From: Agrobacterium sp. AGB01
Lineage (GTDB): Bacteria > Pseudomonadota > Alphaproteobacteria > Rhizobiales > Rhizobiaceae
Assembly: GCF_014851585.1 (NCBI RefSeq)
Contig: NZ_JACVAB010000002.1
Location: 372,001-436,000, forward strand
Reading direction: 5' to 3'
DNA: 64,000 nucleotides
Part shown: in pieces, positions 27,007 through 36,800 of the stretch
Layout of the letters: each line of letters opens with the position of its first letter
Numbering within the stretch: position 1 is the first letter of the stretch
Position numbers and translations under genes: made by a program
The notes under the pieces: generated by a model
Seen by the model: only the letters and a program-made list of their open reading frames with translations
Database searches by the model: none
What the model was told of the DNA's origin: nothing

Positions 27007-28719
27007 ATGGCTTATAAAATTTCCCGTGCAGCCTATGCCAGCATGTTTGGTCCAACGGTGGGCGACAAGGTGCGTTTGGCGGACACCGAACTGTTTATCG
27101 AAATCGAAAAAGACCACACCACCTATGGTGAAGAGGTCAAATTTGGTGGTGGCAAGGTTATCCGTGACGGTATGGGGCAAAGCCAGGTGACGCGCGCCAA
27201 TGGTGCAGTTGATACGGTTATCACCAACGCTGTCATTGTTGACCACTCGGGTATCGTCAAGGCCGATATCGGCCTCAAAGACGGACGTATTGTTGCCATC
27301 GGCAAAGCCGGTAACCCGGACACGCAGCCGGGCGTTAACATCATTGTTGGACCGGGCACCGAAGCGATTGCCGGTGAGGGCAAGATTGTTACCGCTGGCG
27401 GTATGGACAGCCATATTCACTTCATTTGCCCGCAGCAGATCGAAGAAGCGCTAATGAGTGGCATAACCTGCATGTTGGGTGGCGGCACAGGCCCGGCCCA
27501 TGGCACGCTGGCGACGACCTGCACGCCGGGGCCATGGCACATTGCCCGCATGATCGAGGCGGCAGATGCCTTCCCGATGAACCTTGCCTTTGCCGGCAAG
27601 GGCAATGCCTCGCTGCCTGGCGCGCTCGAAGAAATGGTGCTTGGTGGTGCCACATCGCTCAAGCTGCACGAAGATTGGGGCACAACACCGGGAGCTATCG
27701 ACTGCTGCCTCTCAGTTGCGGATGAATATGATGTTCAGGTGATGATCCATACGGACACGTTGAACGAAAGCGGTTTTGTGGAAGACACGGTCGGGTCGAT
27801 CAAGGGTCGCACCATCCATGCCTTCCACACCGAAGGTGCCGGTGGTGGCCACGCGCCCGACATCATCAAGATTTGCGGTCAGATGAACGTTATCCCGTCG
27901 TCCACCAATCCGACGCGGCCGTATACGGTCAATACGCTGGCCGAACATCTGGACATGCTGATGGTTTGTCACCATCTGTCGCCATCCATCCCTGAGGATA
28001 TTGCCTTTGCGGAAAGCCGCATTCGCAAGGAGACCATCGCTGCAGAAGACATCCTGCACGATATCGGCGCGTTTTCGATTATTTCGTCCGATAGTCAGGC
28101 GATGGGACGCGTGGGTGAAGTGGCGATCCGGACCTGGCAGACGGCGGACAAAATGAAACGTCAGCGTGGTCGTTTGCCGGAAGAAACGGGTAATAACGAC
28201 AATTTCCGTGTGCGTCGTTACGTTGCCAAATATACCATCAATCCTGCCATCGCACATGGCGTCAGCCATGAAATCGGCTCGATCGCGGTCGGCAAGCGTG
28301 CGGATCTGGTGATCTGGAATCCGGCCTTCTTTGGTATCAAGCCGGATACGGTGTTGATGGGCGGAATGATTGTTGCAGCGCCAATGGGTGATCCAAATGC
28401 GTCTATTCCGACACCGCAACCGGTTCACTACCGTCCGATGTTCGGGGCTTACGGCAAGGCACGTACCAATTCTTCGGTGACCTTCGTGTCGCAGGCCTCT
28501 CTCGATGCAGGGTTGGCGCAGCGTCTAGGTGTTGCAAAGAACCTTGTTGCGGTCAAAAACACGCGTGGCGGCATCTCGAAGAAATCGATGATCCTCAATG
28601 ATCTGACACCGCATATCGAGGTCGATCCTGAAACATACGAAGTGCGTGCCGATGGGGAATTGTTGACCTGCGAACCGGCAACCGTTCTGCCTATGGCGCA
28701 ACGTTACTTCCTGTTTTAA
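27007..28719 (+). CDS. ureC: Urease alpha subunit UreC
   Basis: A 570-residue catalytic subunit that hydrolyses urea to ammonia and carbamate. All active-site residues are visible: H136 and H138 (HIHF), the carbamylated K219 ([12 protein letters not shown]), H248 ([12 protein letters not shown]), H274 ([15 protein letters not shown]), D362 ([12 protein letters not shown]), and the flap C321/H322 (MVCHHLSPS). Length is standard. It needs UreD, UreE, UreF and UreG for nickel insertion. The accessory gene ends 31 bases upstream. Confidence 0.98.
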   Translation: MAYKISRAAYASMFGPTVGDKVRLADTELFIEIEKDHTTYGEEVKFGGGKVIRDGMGQSQVTRANGAVDTVITNAVIVDHSGIVKADIGLKDGRIVAIGKAGNPDTQPGVNIIVGPGTEAIAGEGKIVTAGGMDSHIHFICPQQIEEALMSGITCMLGGGTGPAHGTLATTCTPGPWHIARMIEAADAFPMNLAFAGKGNASLPGALEEMVLGGATSLKLHEDWGTTPGAIDCCLSVADEYDVQVMIHTDTLNESGFVEDTVGSIKGRTIHAFHTEGAGGGHAPDIIKICGQMNVIPSSTNPTRPYTVNTLAEHLDMLMVCHHLSPSIPEDIAFAESRIRKETIAAEDILHDIGAFSIISSDSQAMGRVGEVAIRTWQTADKMKRQRGRLPEETGNNDNFRVRRYVAKYTINPAIAHGVSHEIGSIAVGKRADLVIWNPAFFGIKPDTVLMGGMIVAAPMGDPNASIPTPQPVHYRPMFGAYGKARTNSSVTFVSQASLDAGLAQRLGVAKNLVAVKNTRGGISKKSMILNDLTPHIEVDPETYEVRADGELLTCEPATVLPMAQRYFLF

Positions 28720-28872
28720 GAAGGCGCCTCAGAAACCGCGTAATTGTGCATGGCTGCTGTGCAGAGGGATATTTCCTGCTGCATTGAACGCCGTTTTACG
28801 CTATCTCGAAACACGAATTAAAGGCGGGCATTGTTCCCAAGCTTTGTCGCGCGCCATCGACAGGAGAAAATC

Positions 28873-29409
28873 ATGCTAGGTAAAAAAGTTCCCGCCGTTA
28901 CATTCCGCACGCGCATTCGCGACGAAGCTGTTGGCGGTCCAAACCCATTCCGTTGGCAGGACGTAACATCCGACGACTACTTTGCAGGCAAGAAGGTTGT
29001 TCTTTTCTCCCTGCCAGGTGCTTTCACGCCAACATGCTCGACCTACCAGCTGCCAGATTTTGAAAAGCTGACACCAGAATTCCGCGCGCTGGGCGTCGAT
29101 GAAATCTATTGCCTGTCGGTCAATGACGCGTTCGTCATGAACGCGTGGGCAAAAAGCCAGAACCTCGAAAACGTCAAGGTTATCCCTGATGGTTCGGGTG
29201 AGTTCACCCGCAAGATGGGCATGCTCGTTGCCAAGGACAATCTCGGTTTCGGCATGCGTTCATGGCGTTATGCTGCCGTCGTTAATGACGGCGTTGTCGA
29301 GCAGTGGTTCGAAGAAGAAGGCTATTCCGACAATTGCGAAAGCGATCCGTACGGCCTGTCTTCTCCACAGAGCATTCTCGAGCATCTGCAGGCTCGCAAG
29401 GTCGCCTGA
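28873..29409 (+). CDS. Peroxiredoxin (Prx5/PrxII type)
   Basis: A 178-residue thiol peroxidase. The peroxidatic Cys lies in PGAFTPTCSTYQLP, the active-site Arg in the downstream segment MRSWRYAAVV, and the protein ends with the family pattern GYSDNCESDPYGLSSP. GGAGA lies six bases before ATG 28873; the frame is open from 28831 but that stretch has no family match. Peroxiredoxin 5-type enzymes reduce H2O2 and organic peroxides with glutathione/glutaredoxin or thioredoxin. It is located between ureC and a GGDEF gene, with its own terminator. Confidence 0.92.
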   Translation: MLGKKVPAVTFRTRIRDEAVGGPNPFRWQDVTSDDYFAGKKVVLFSLPGAFTPTCSTYQLPDFEKLTPEFRALGVDEIYCLSVNDAFVMNAWAKSQNLENVKVIPDGSGEFTRKMGMLVAKDNLGFGMRSWRYAAVVNDGVVEQWFEEEGYSDNCESDPYGLSSPQSILEHLQARKVA

Positions 29410-29437
29410 GACCCACGTCAAATTTTGATTTAAACGC

Positions 29438-29469
29438 AAAGGCCCGGAAGCAATTCCGGGCCTTTTTTT
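29438..29469 (+). terminator. Rho-independent terminator after peroxiredoxin
   Basis: AAAGGCCCGGAA (29438-29449) pairs with TTCCGGGCCTTT (29454-29465) around a four-base loop and runs into seven T. It splits the urease region into two transcription units unless read-through occurs. Confidence 0.93.
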
Positions 29470-29760
29470 GCAAACGATGTATGACTTTAAAGTGTTAATG
29501 GTTATCCGTAGCAACTATCCCTATGCAGCAAGGCATTGGACCGCTCTTTCGATTACCGAACATGATGGTTTGAAAGCCAAATTCGATTCGGTTTAGCCCT
29601 GTTTTTAAGGCTGAAACGTGTCTTCTTCTTGGTGTGTCAAGTTGTTTTTGGATTTTTGCTATGTTCTATGTGTGTTCGATTTTATACTTGGAAATACTAA
29701 AATTTTAGACATTGTATTAACTTCGAACAAACATCTGGGCCTTATCCGTTAGGAGGTTAA
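29470..29760 (+). other. AT-rich promoter region before the GGDEF gene
   Basis: About 290 AT-rich bases with no plausible gene. A new promoter must lie here for the downstream GGDEF-ureEFG group, since a terminator precedes it. A strong AGGAGG ribosome site occurs at 29751-29756. Confidence 0.4.
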
Positions 29761-29814
29761 ATGAGGTGCTTCGATGTTTGCTCGTCTGAAAAAACTCTTT
29801 TCAATCGATATTGA
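29761..29814 (+). CDS. 17-codon leader ORF overlapping the GGDEF gene start
   Basis: Starts with ATG four bases after a perfect AGGAGG and reads [17 protein letters not shown], then TGA at 29812. It overlaps the first 41 bases of the GGDEF gene in another frame. It is the best ribosome site in the neighbourhood, so it may be translated and affect initiation at 29774. It could also be accidental, with AGGAGG serving the downstream ATG weakly. Confidence 0.35.
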   Translation: MRCFDVCSSEKTLFNRY

Positions 29815-30646
29815 TTCCGCCGAACTTGAGAATGCGAGAACTATTCCCGCATTCGCTGGTAAGACGGTTTTTCTTGCAATTATTCTCTCGATTTTCGTCA
29901 GTATTTCAGTATTGCTGATGGCGAGTGTTTTCGACGTTTTGCCGGTGACATTCTCGCTAGCCATTGCCTATGGCATTGCCATGTCGTGGCTGGTTGGTGG
30001 TAGCGTTGCGCTGTTTATTTCCTTTTGTGCATGGCGCCTTATCCGCAAACTTTATCATTCTCGCGATGAATTCGAACGGTTGAGCCGCACCGATGCACTT
30101 TCAGGCCTGTTGAACCGTCGGGCGTTCAACGAGGCCTTTGAGAGCGTGCAGGATAATGCCTCGCTTGCCATCTTCGATCTTGACCGCTTCAAGGCGATCA
30201 ATGATTGTCACGGCCATTCCGCTGGCGACATCGTCATTCGCACCGTTGCAAATACGCTGGCTGATTCTTTCAGTTCCCTGCATCCGGTCGCACGGTTGGG
30301 CGGGGAGGAGTTTTCCGTCATCATCAAGGGCGGCCAGCAGGGCGACAGAATGGCACTCGTGGAGTTGGCGCGTCGGAAAATTGAAGCGCTGACACTGAAT
30401 TTTGAAACGGATGTGGTTAGCACCACGGTGTCGGTTGGCGTGGCGGAGATCGTGCCCGGTCGGCGCAAGGACGATATTTTCATTTCTGCGGACCGTGCGC
30501 TTTATCTTGCGAAGGCCAGTGGCCGCAATCGCGCTCTGCACGAGAATGAAATGCATGGTGTACAGCAGGAGTATCGCAGCGGCGTTACGCTGTTGAACGG
30601 CTCTGCCGTTCGTAATGTCAAACAGGGGCAGGCAAGGGCAAGTTGA
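29774..30646 (+). CDS. Membrane-anchored diguanylate cyclase (GGDEF)
   Basis: A 290-residue protein: two transmembrane segments (about residues 31-51 and 57-89), then a GGDEF domain (about 100-260) with the [12 protein letters not shown] entry, [19 protein letters not shown] and the active site GGEEF. These synthesise c-di-GMP. The inhibitory RxxD I-site is not present before GGEEF (the sequence there is SLHPVAR), so product inhibition is probably absent. There is no periplasmic sensor domain. It lies in the urease operon just before ureE and overlaps that gene's upstream region. Confidence 0.88.
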   Translation: MFARLKKLFSIDIDSAELENARTIPAFAGKTVFLAIILSIFVSISVLLMASVFDVLPVTFSLAIAYGIAMSWLVGGSVALFISFCAWRLIRKLYHSRDEFERLSRTDALSGLLNRRAFNEAFESVQDNASLAIFDLDRFKAINDCHGHSAGDIVIRTVANTLADSFSSLHPVARLGGEEFSVIIKGGQQGDRMALVELARRKIEALTLNFETDVVSTTVSVGVAEIVPGRRKDDIFISADRALYLAKASGRNRALHENEMHGVQQEYRSGVTLLNGSAVRNVKQGQARAS

Positions 30647-30714
30647 ACCTTGCAATCAGGCAGGTGATCCGGCAGTTATTTCATTTGAGACTTTTTAATG
30701 GAACCGGAAAAGCC

Positions 30715-31242
30715 ATGTTACGCGTCACTTCATACCTGCCAGCTGGCACGCCTGCCGATGAAACATCCGACTTTGTGGTGCTTGCCCATGACCAGCGCCA
30801 CCTGCGCCGCAAGCTGCTTCATTTACAGAATGATGAGATGGTGATGCTGGACCTGAAGGAGCCAGTATTGTTTGCACATGGTGATCTCCTGGTGGTGGAA
30901 AATGGCGACCTGATCGAAGTACGTGCTGCCAATGAGAAACTGTTTGAAATCACCGGACGGGATACACTTCATCTGATCGAACTGGCCTGGCACCTGGGCA
31001 ACAGACATCTTTCGGCGCAGATCGAAGAGGGCCGCATTCTGATCCTGCGTGATCATGTCATTCGCTCGATGCTTGAAGGCCTTGGCGCAACGGTTCTCGA
31101 CGTTGAGGAACCATTCCAGCCAGCGCGTGGCGCCTATCATTCGCATGGCAGCCACTCACACGGCCACGATCACAAACATGATCATGGGCATGACCACGGA
31201 CATGATCACGGGCACGGTCATCAACACCATAATCACGACTGA
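30715..31242 (+). CDS. ureE: Urease accessory protein UreE
   Basis: A 175-residue nickel metallochaperone. N-terminal domain ([10 protein letters not shown]...), metal-binding C-terminal domain with [12 protein letters not shown] and the [14 protein letters not shown] stretch. A histidine-rich tail from about residue 142 ([19 protein letters not shown] and more, about 18 His) can bind several Ni2+ ions. ATG 30715 has GGAAAAG upstream; an upstream in-frame extension from 30643 overlaps the GGDEF gene and is rejected. It delivers nickel to UreG/apo-urease. Confidence 0.94.
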   Translation: MLRVTSYLPAGTPADETSDFVVLAHDQRHLRRKLLHLQNDEMVMLDLKEPVLFAHGDLLVVENGDLIEVRAANEKLFEITGRDTLHLIELAWHLGNRHLSAQIEEGRILILRDHVIRSMLEGLGATVLDVEEPFQPARGAYHSHGSHSHGHDHKHDHGHDHGHDHGHGHQHHNHD

Positions 31243-31245
31243 TCG

Positions 31246-31917
31246 ATGAGCGCACAGAGCGATCTTGCCGGGCTGCTGCGGCTGATGGCGTGGATGTCTC
31301 CGGCATTTCCCGTCGGAGCGTTTTCCTATTCGTCTGGCCTGGAAGGGGCGGTGCATGATGGCTTGCTCAGCAATCCGCACGAGCTTTCCGTCTGGGTGAA
31401 ACTATCGCTCGAACGTGGTGCGCTGTGGAATGACGCGGTGTTTCTGGCGGCGGCCAGCCGTTGCCATGAAGACAGTCAGGCGCTGCATGAACTGTGTGAG
31501 CTGGCCCGTGCCCTTGCCGGATCTGCGGAACGTTACCGCGAGACGGTTCAACTGGGCGACGCGTTTCTTGTCGCTGCCAAGGCCTGGCCGCACCAGGTAT
31601 TTGAGCTGCTGCCAGCGCAAACCGCATATCCGGTTGCCGTTGGTGCTGTTGCGGCAGCCCATGGGATTGATCCGGTCAGTGCCATTGCCGCCTATCTGCA
31701 TGCCGGTGTCTCGCAAATGGTGTCAGCAGCGATACGCTTGGGGCTCGCAGGTCAGACGGACGGTGTTGCTATTCTCGCAAGCACCGAGCAGCTTCTGACT
31801 GACATCTCGGTCAAGGCAAAGGGCTCGACTCTGGATGATCTGGGAAGCTCGACCATTCTGGCGGATACCGCGTTCTTGCGTCATGAAATCCAGCATTCAC
31901 GGCTGTTTCGGTCCTGA
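31246..31917 (+). CDS. ureF: Urease accessory protein UreF
   Basis: A 223-residue accessory protein, starting three bases after the ureE stop. Family segments: [27 protein letters not shown] at the N-terminus and [24 protein letters not shown] in the C-terminal part. UreF acts with UreD and UreG as the activation complex. Length is standard. Confidence 0.94.
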   Translation: MSAQSDLAGLLRLMAWMSPAFPVGAFSYSSGLEGAVHDGLLSNPHELSVWVKLSLERGALWNDAVFLAAASRCHEDSQALHELCELARALAGSAERYRETVQLGDAFLVAAKAWPHQVFELLPAQTAYPVAVGAVAAAHGIDPVSAIAAYLHAGVSQMVSAAIRLGLAGQTDGVAILASTEQLLTDISVKAKGSTLDDLGSSTILADTAFLRHEIQHSRLFRS

Positions 31918-32062
31918 TTATCGCGGCATTTCGAACGCTGACATTGGGCGCATTATCCCCCGCAAAGGTAGGTCAATTTTTCTGACGGTGCAGCGCAGCA
32001 TATTGAACCGGACGATCAAGCTCCATAAAGTCGTGCGATCAGAACATATAAAGGAACAGCTG

Positions 32063-32674
32063 ATGAAATCGGGAAATGGCCCTTTGCGGGTTGGTATTGG
32101 CGGACCTGTGGGCTCGGGAAAAACCGCTCTGACGGAAAAGCTGTGCAAGGCGATGAGCGCGGATTACTCGGTCGCTGTCGTGACCAATGATATCTACACC
32201 AAGGAAGATGCCGAGGCGCTGGTGCGTATGCAGGCTTTGCCATCTGAGCGCATCGTCGGGGTCGAGACAGGGGGTTGTCCGCACACCGCCATTCGTGAAG
32301 ACGCCACCATCAATCTGCAGGCCATCGCCGGTCTCAATGAACGGTTCCCGGATCTCGATGTGGTGTTTATCGAATCGGGTGGCGACAATCTGGCTGCGAC
32401 CTTTTCCCCTGATCTCGCTGACATCACCATCTATGTGATTTCCGTTTGCCAGGGCGAAGAAATCCCGCGTAAGGGCGGTCCGGGCATTACGCGCTCCGAC
32501 TTGCTGGTAATCAACAAGAAAGACCTGGCGTCCTATGTCGGGGCTGATCTCGATGTGATGGAAAAGGACGCAACGCGCATGCGCAAGCAGATGCCTTTCC
32601 TGTTCACCGATATGAAGCGCGGCGATGGCGTCGATGGTATCGTCAGTTTCCTGAAAGTGCAGGGCGGTCTTTAA
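32063..32674 (+). CDS. ureG: Urease accessory GTPase UreG
   Basis: A 203-residue nickel-dependent GTPase: P-loop GGPVGSGKT, the metal-binding CPH motif in [14 protein letters not shown], the [13 protein letters not shown] segment (Walker B region) and NKKDL for guanine recognition. ATG 32063 has AAAGGAA upstream. The frame is open further upstream to 31835 but overlaps ureF. A 145-base spacer separates it from ureF. It couples GTP hydrolysis to nickel insertion. Confidence 0.95.
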   Translation: MKSGNGPLRVGIGGPVGSGKTALTEKLCKAMSADYSVAVVTNDIYTKEDAEALVRMQALPSERIVGVETGGCPHTAIREDATINLQAIAGLNERFPDLDVVFIESGGDNLAATFSPDLADITIYVISVCQGEEIPRKGGPGITRSDLLVINKKDLASYVGADLDVMEKDATRMRKQMPFLFTDMKRGDGVDGIVSFLKVQGGL

Positions 32675-32723
32675 GGCTGTTGCCTTGTTTCCTACGGCGT
32701 AAACCTTGGGTACCATGAAACAG

Positions 32724-32764
32724 AAAAGACGGAACGCTCCACGAAGGCATCCCGTCTTTTCACT
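32724..32764 (+). terminator. Terminator-like hairpin after ureG
   Basis: AAAAGACGG (32724-32732) pairs with CCGTCTTTT (32752-32760) around a 19-base loop, ending in T on both strands. It separates the convergent ureG and Crp/Fnr genes. Confidence 0.6.
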
Positions 32765-32881
32765 CCCCCGCTCCCCGCAGGAAAGAGGCAAAGCACGTTG
32801 CGCATAATGGTCATGCAACGGCCTTGGATTTGTCCAGTTGTCTTTTTTCCCAATGCCATCTCAGCGTTAAGAGATGCGGTG

Positions 32882-33574
32882 CTAAATCTGGCGCAGCGCG
32901 CCGATATCATTCACCTGAACGACGCGACCACGAACTGTCACACCTGCGTCCCGCAGGGTGGAAAAAGCGCGGGACAGCGCTTCTGGCGCGAGGCCCAGCT
33001 TGCCTGCCAGAAGACTTTTCTGGAATGGCAGGCGTAGAGAATAGGATGTCGCGCCGTGAGGGCCGCTGGTGATCAGATAGTTTGCGACACGCTGTGGTGC
33101 TGTCTGCAAACGGTCATTGGCCACACAGTCCATGGCGTTGAGAAGGCTATTCGACAGGCACTGCATAACGGCCTTGGCAACGCCGGGCTCCTGCTCGATC
33201 ATGTTGCGGATACGCGGCAGCTCGAAACGCGCCAGCGTTGTGCTTTCGGCGGTCTGGGCATTGTAACGGTAACGGTCGCTACCGCAAATCAGGCACTCGT
33301 TAAAAGTGTCACCCGGCCCGCAGACACGAATATCCGCTTCGCGGCCGTCCTTGTTCAGACGATAGATACGCACAAAGCCGTTCAGCACACAGTAAAGGTG
33401 CTCGGCCGGATCATTTTCGCGAAAAAGAATATGGCGTGGATCGAATGTTACGATGGCCGCCGCTTCCAGAAGTTTCAGCGCCGACGCATCATCCCCCGCT
33501 CCTATGAAGGGAGCGCGGACAAGGATGTTCCTGTCCTTATTGCTCAGTTTCACAGTTTTGTTCACGTTTGTCAT
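32882..33574 (-). CDS. Crp/Fnr-family transcriptional regulator
   Basis: A 230-residue regulator with a cyclic-nucleotide-binding-like sensor (about residues 20-135) and a C-terminal winged helix (about 160-225). The recognition helix APEALSRAFSTL has the E-x-x-S-R pattern that in Fnr reads TTGAT half-sites. It lacks the N-terminal cysteine cluster of oxygen-sensing Fnr/FnrN. The cysteines are C62, C85 and a CxxC at 94-97 within the sensor domain, so a different redox or ligand mode is likely. A perfect TTGAT-N4-ATCAA box lies 170 bases upstream, suggesting autoregulation or control by another Fnr/FixK. Confidence 0.85.
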   Translation of the reverse strand: MTNVNKTVKLSNKDRNILVRAPFIGAGDDASALKLLEAAAIVTFDPRHILFRENDPAEHLYCVLNGFVRIYRLNKDGREADIRVCGPGDTFNECLICGSDRYRYNAQTAESTTLARFELPRIRNMIEQEPGVAKAVMQCLSNSLLNAMDCVANDRLQTAPQRVANYLITSGPHGATSYSLRLPFQKSLLAGKLGLAPEALSRAFSTLRDAGVTVRGRVVQVNDIGALRQI

Positions 33575-33743
33575 GGCTCCCGATCAAACCCTGACCTGAC
33601 AGACGATACCGTGAACGCAGCGGTCCGGTTCACTGCTTCCGGCCCTGCACACCATGCCACTGGTGTTCTCACTGTCTGCCCAAGTCTTGCCAACATTAAA
33701 CTTGCCAATTTCGGGAAGAATACCACGGCGGAAAATCCGCTAT

Positions 33744-33757
33744 TTGATTTCGATCAA
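33744..33757. promoter_or_regulatory. Perfect Fnr/FixK box
   Basis: TTGATTTCGATCAA is a perfect dyad matching TTGAT-N4-ATCAA. It lies upstream of the Crp/Fnr gene at 32882-33574 (minus strand), about 170 bases from its ATG. A long leader would be needed for direct activation at -41.5. Confidence 0.7.
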
Positions 33758-33811
33758 CGAACTGTGAAGTTCCCTGTAAATGTTGGTTGGCATTTATGTG
33801 CCTGCTCAAAC

Positions 33812-33842
33812 AAAAACGCCGGATTATGCATCCGGCGTTTTT
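33812..33842. terminator. Terminator downstream of the RND operon
   Basis: AAAAACGCCGGAT (33812-33824) pairs perfectly with 33830-33842 around a five-base loop. A- and T-runs at the stem base make it effective on both strands. It lies 20 bases past the end of the RND permease gene (minus strand). Confidence 0.88.
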
Positions 33843-33861
33843 CGTGTCATTGAGCAAGACT

Positions 33862-36800
33862 TTATTCTGCTGCGAGAGGCGGCAATCTCAGAACATTGTC
33901 GTTCTTGGTATTGTCTCGCGTTGAGCCTGAGCCGGTACGCTCCATGGCATCCATCCGTTTTTCAACCTCTGCCAGGGCGCGGGAGTTATCGAGCGCCATC
34001 TGGGACAGTTCTTCCTTGGAGAGAACTTCCGGGTCTTCTTCCTTCTTGCCGACAAAGCGACCGAAAATCCGTCCTAGAAGTGTCGAGAGGTCATCCATGA
34101 TCAGGAAGAAGGCGGGAACAACCACCAGTGACAGGACTGTCGAGACGATGATGCCGCCTATCACTGCGATCGCCATTGGTGCGCGGAATGAACCGCCTTC
34201 ACCAACGCCGAGCGCCGAAGGAAGCATGCCGGCTGACATGGCAATCGATGTCATGATGATTGGACGGGCACGTTTGCGACCCGCCTCCACCATGGCGTGA
34301 ACACGCTCCATGCCGTGGCGTCGCATTTCAATGGCGAAATCAACCAGCAGGATGGCGTTCTTGGTGACGATGCCCATCAGCATCAGGATGCCGATCAGAA
34401 CAGGCATGGACAGCGCATTCTGGGTGATGATCAGCGCCACCGCTACGCCACCAATTGCCAGCGGCAGAGAGAACAGGATGGTGAATGGCTGGATGACGTC
34501 CTTGAACAGCAGGATCAGGACCACCAGAACCAGCATCAGACCAAGCAACATGGCGTTGCCGAAGCTCTGCTGCATCTCGGCCTGAATTTTGGCGTCACCG
34601 CTTTCGGCCAGATGCACTGATGGTGGCAACTGGGTTTCAGAAACGATGCGCTTGAATTCCGCCGTCGACGTATCAAGTGCTGTACCGAATGGAACGTCCG
34701 AACCGATGGCAACCACACGGTTACGGTTGTTGCGCTTGATGGAGCTTGGACCTTCCGAATAATCAATGTCGGCAACGCTGTAGAGCGGTACGGATGCACC
34801 GGCTGCCGTCTTGATTTTTATGGCACGGATTTGTGCGAGATCACGGCGGACATCGAGCGAAGCCTGAACCCGGATCGGGATCTGGCGATCATCCAACGAA
34901 ATCTTGGTCAACAAGGCGTCGATATCACCGATAGTGGCAACGCGAACGGTTTGGGCGATCTGCTGGGGTGTTATGCCGAGGCGGGCAATCTCATCCTTGC
35001 GTGGACGAATTTGCAGTTCCGGACGGGGCAGGGCGCCTTCCGAGCTGACATTTGCCAGAATGGATGAAGCGCGCAGGCGAGATTCCAGGATGCCGGTTGC
35101 TTCGTTGAGATCGGCTTCATTTGACGACAGGAAGTTGAAGGTCAATTCGCGTTCTGCGCGGTCATTCAGCTTGATGATGCGCACATCGGGAATGCTTTTC
35201 ACGCGAGCGAAAATATCGCGTTCAACATCCCATTGCGGTCTGGTGCGCCCTGTTTCCTCGACCTTTGGCAAGTACTGTCCAATGAGCGGAATGGAGCCTA
35301 GACCTTTGTTGACCAGCATTTTGACAAGTGAGTGGTCGATGTTCTGCAAAATGACGCGCACGGTGGCACGGCGCAGTTCGAGATCACCCTTGGGCGAGGC
35401 ACCACCGAGAACGAAAACGCTTTCCACGCCATTTATGTCGCGTAATGCGTCATAGATTTTCGTGGTGGTGGCGTCGGTTTCATCGAGAGTCGCATTGGGC
35501 GGCAGTTCGATGGACAGCACGACGCGTGAGGAATCTTCCGGAGGCATGAAGCTGCCCGGCACGCCGCTGAGAAGAAACAGCGAGCCGGCAAGAAACGCCA
35601 CTGCTCCGACCAGGGTCAGATAACGGGCCCACCATTTGCGTGTGGTGGCAGTGACGAGGCGGGTATATGCCTTCATCAGTGCGCCATCATTGTCGTGATG
35701 ATCATCCATGGCGTCTTCAGCGCGCATCAGATAGGCGGCCATCAACGGTGTGATCAGACGCGCCACCATCAGCGAGAAGAACACCGAGAAGGCAACGGTC
35801 AAGCCGAACTGGATGAAGTACTGGCCGGGTACGCCCGGCATGAAGGACACTGGCACGAAGACCGCGATGATGGTGAAGCTGGTGGCAATCACCGCAAGAC
35901 CGATTTCATCGGCGGCTTCCAGTGCGGCACGATACGGCGTTTTGCCCATCTTGATATGGCGGGCGATGTTTTCGATTTCCACGATCGCGTCATCCACCAG
36001 AATACCGGTGGCGAGCGTCAAGGCGAGGAAGCTGACAAGGTTCAGCGAAAAGCCCATGACATCCATGATCCAGAATGTCGGGATCGCAGAAAGCGGCAGC
36101 GCGACGGCGGCAATCAGTGTTGCACGCCAGTTGCGAAGGAACAGCAACACCACGATGATGGCCAGAACAGCACCTTCGATCAGCGTGTGAAGGGCTGACT
36201 CGTAGTTGCCATAGGTGAAGTAGACGGCATCATCGACCATTTCGATGGTAACGTCCTTATGTGCGGCACGCACTTCATCAAGGCTTTTCGCAACGGTTTC
36301 GGCAACGGAGACTTCACTGGCGCCTTTTGAACGGAAAACGGCAAAGGTTACAGCCGGTGTGCCATTGAAGCGCGAGAAGGACTTCGGCTCCTCGTAGGTG
36401 TCGTTGATAGTGCCAAGTTCCGATAGCTTTACGAAACGGCCGCTAGGCAGGGAAATGGTGGTGTCGGCAAGCTGTGCGACATTGCGCGCATCGCCCAGTG
36501 TACGGATGGTCTGCTCGTTGCCCGCGACCTGTCCACGACCGGAACCGAGGTCGATGTTGGTGCCACGAAGCTGGCTGTTTACCTCGGTTGCGGTGATACC
36601 ATAGGCATCCAGCTTGGCAGGATTGAGCGAAACACGGATTTCGCGGTCTGCACCGCCATAGCGGTCGATTTTGCCGATGCCGGACTGGCCTTGCAGCGCG
36701 CGCTTGACGGTGTCATCCACAAACCATGACAGTTCTTCCAGCGTCATGTTTGGCGAAGAAACCGCAAAGGTCTGAATGGCCTGGCCTTCGACATCCACCT

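Noticed and set aside
27417..27683. Frames antisense to ureC
   Set aside because: Typical high-GC antisense shadows of a strongly conserved gene.
30643..30714. N-terminal extension of UreE
   Set aside because: It overlaps the GGDEF gene end, and the known UreE N-terminus begins at [11 protein letters not shown] (ATG 30715).
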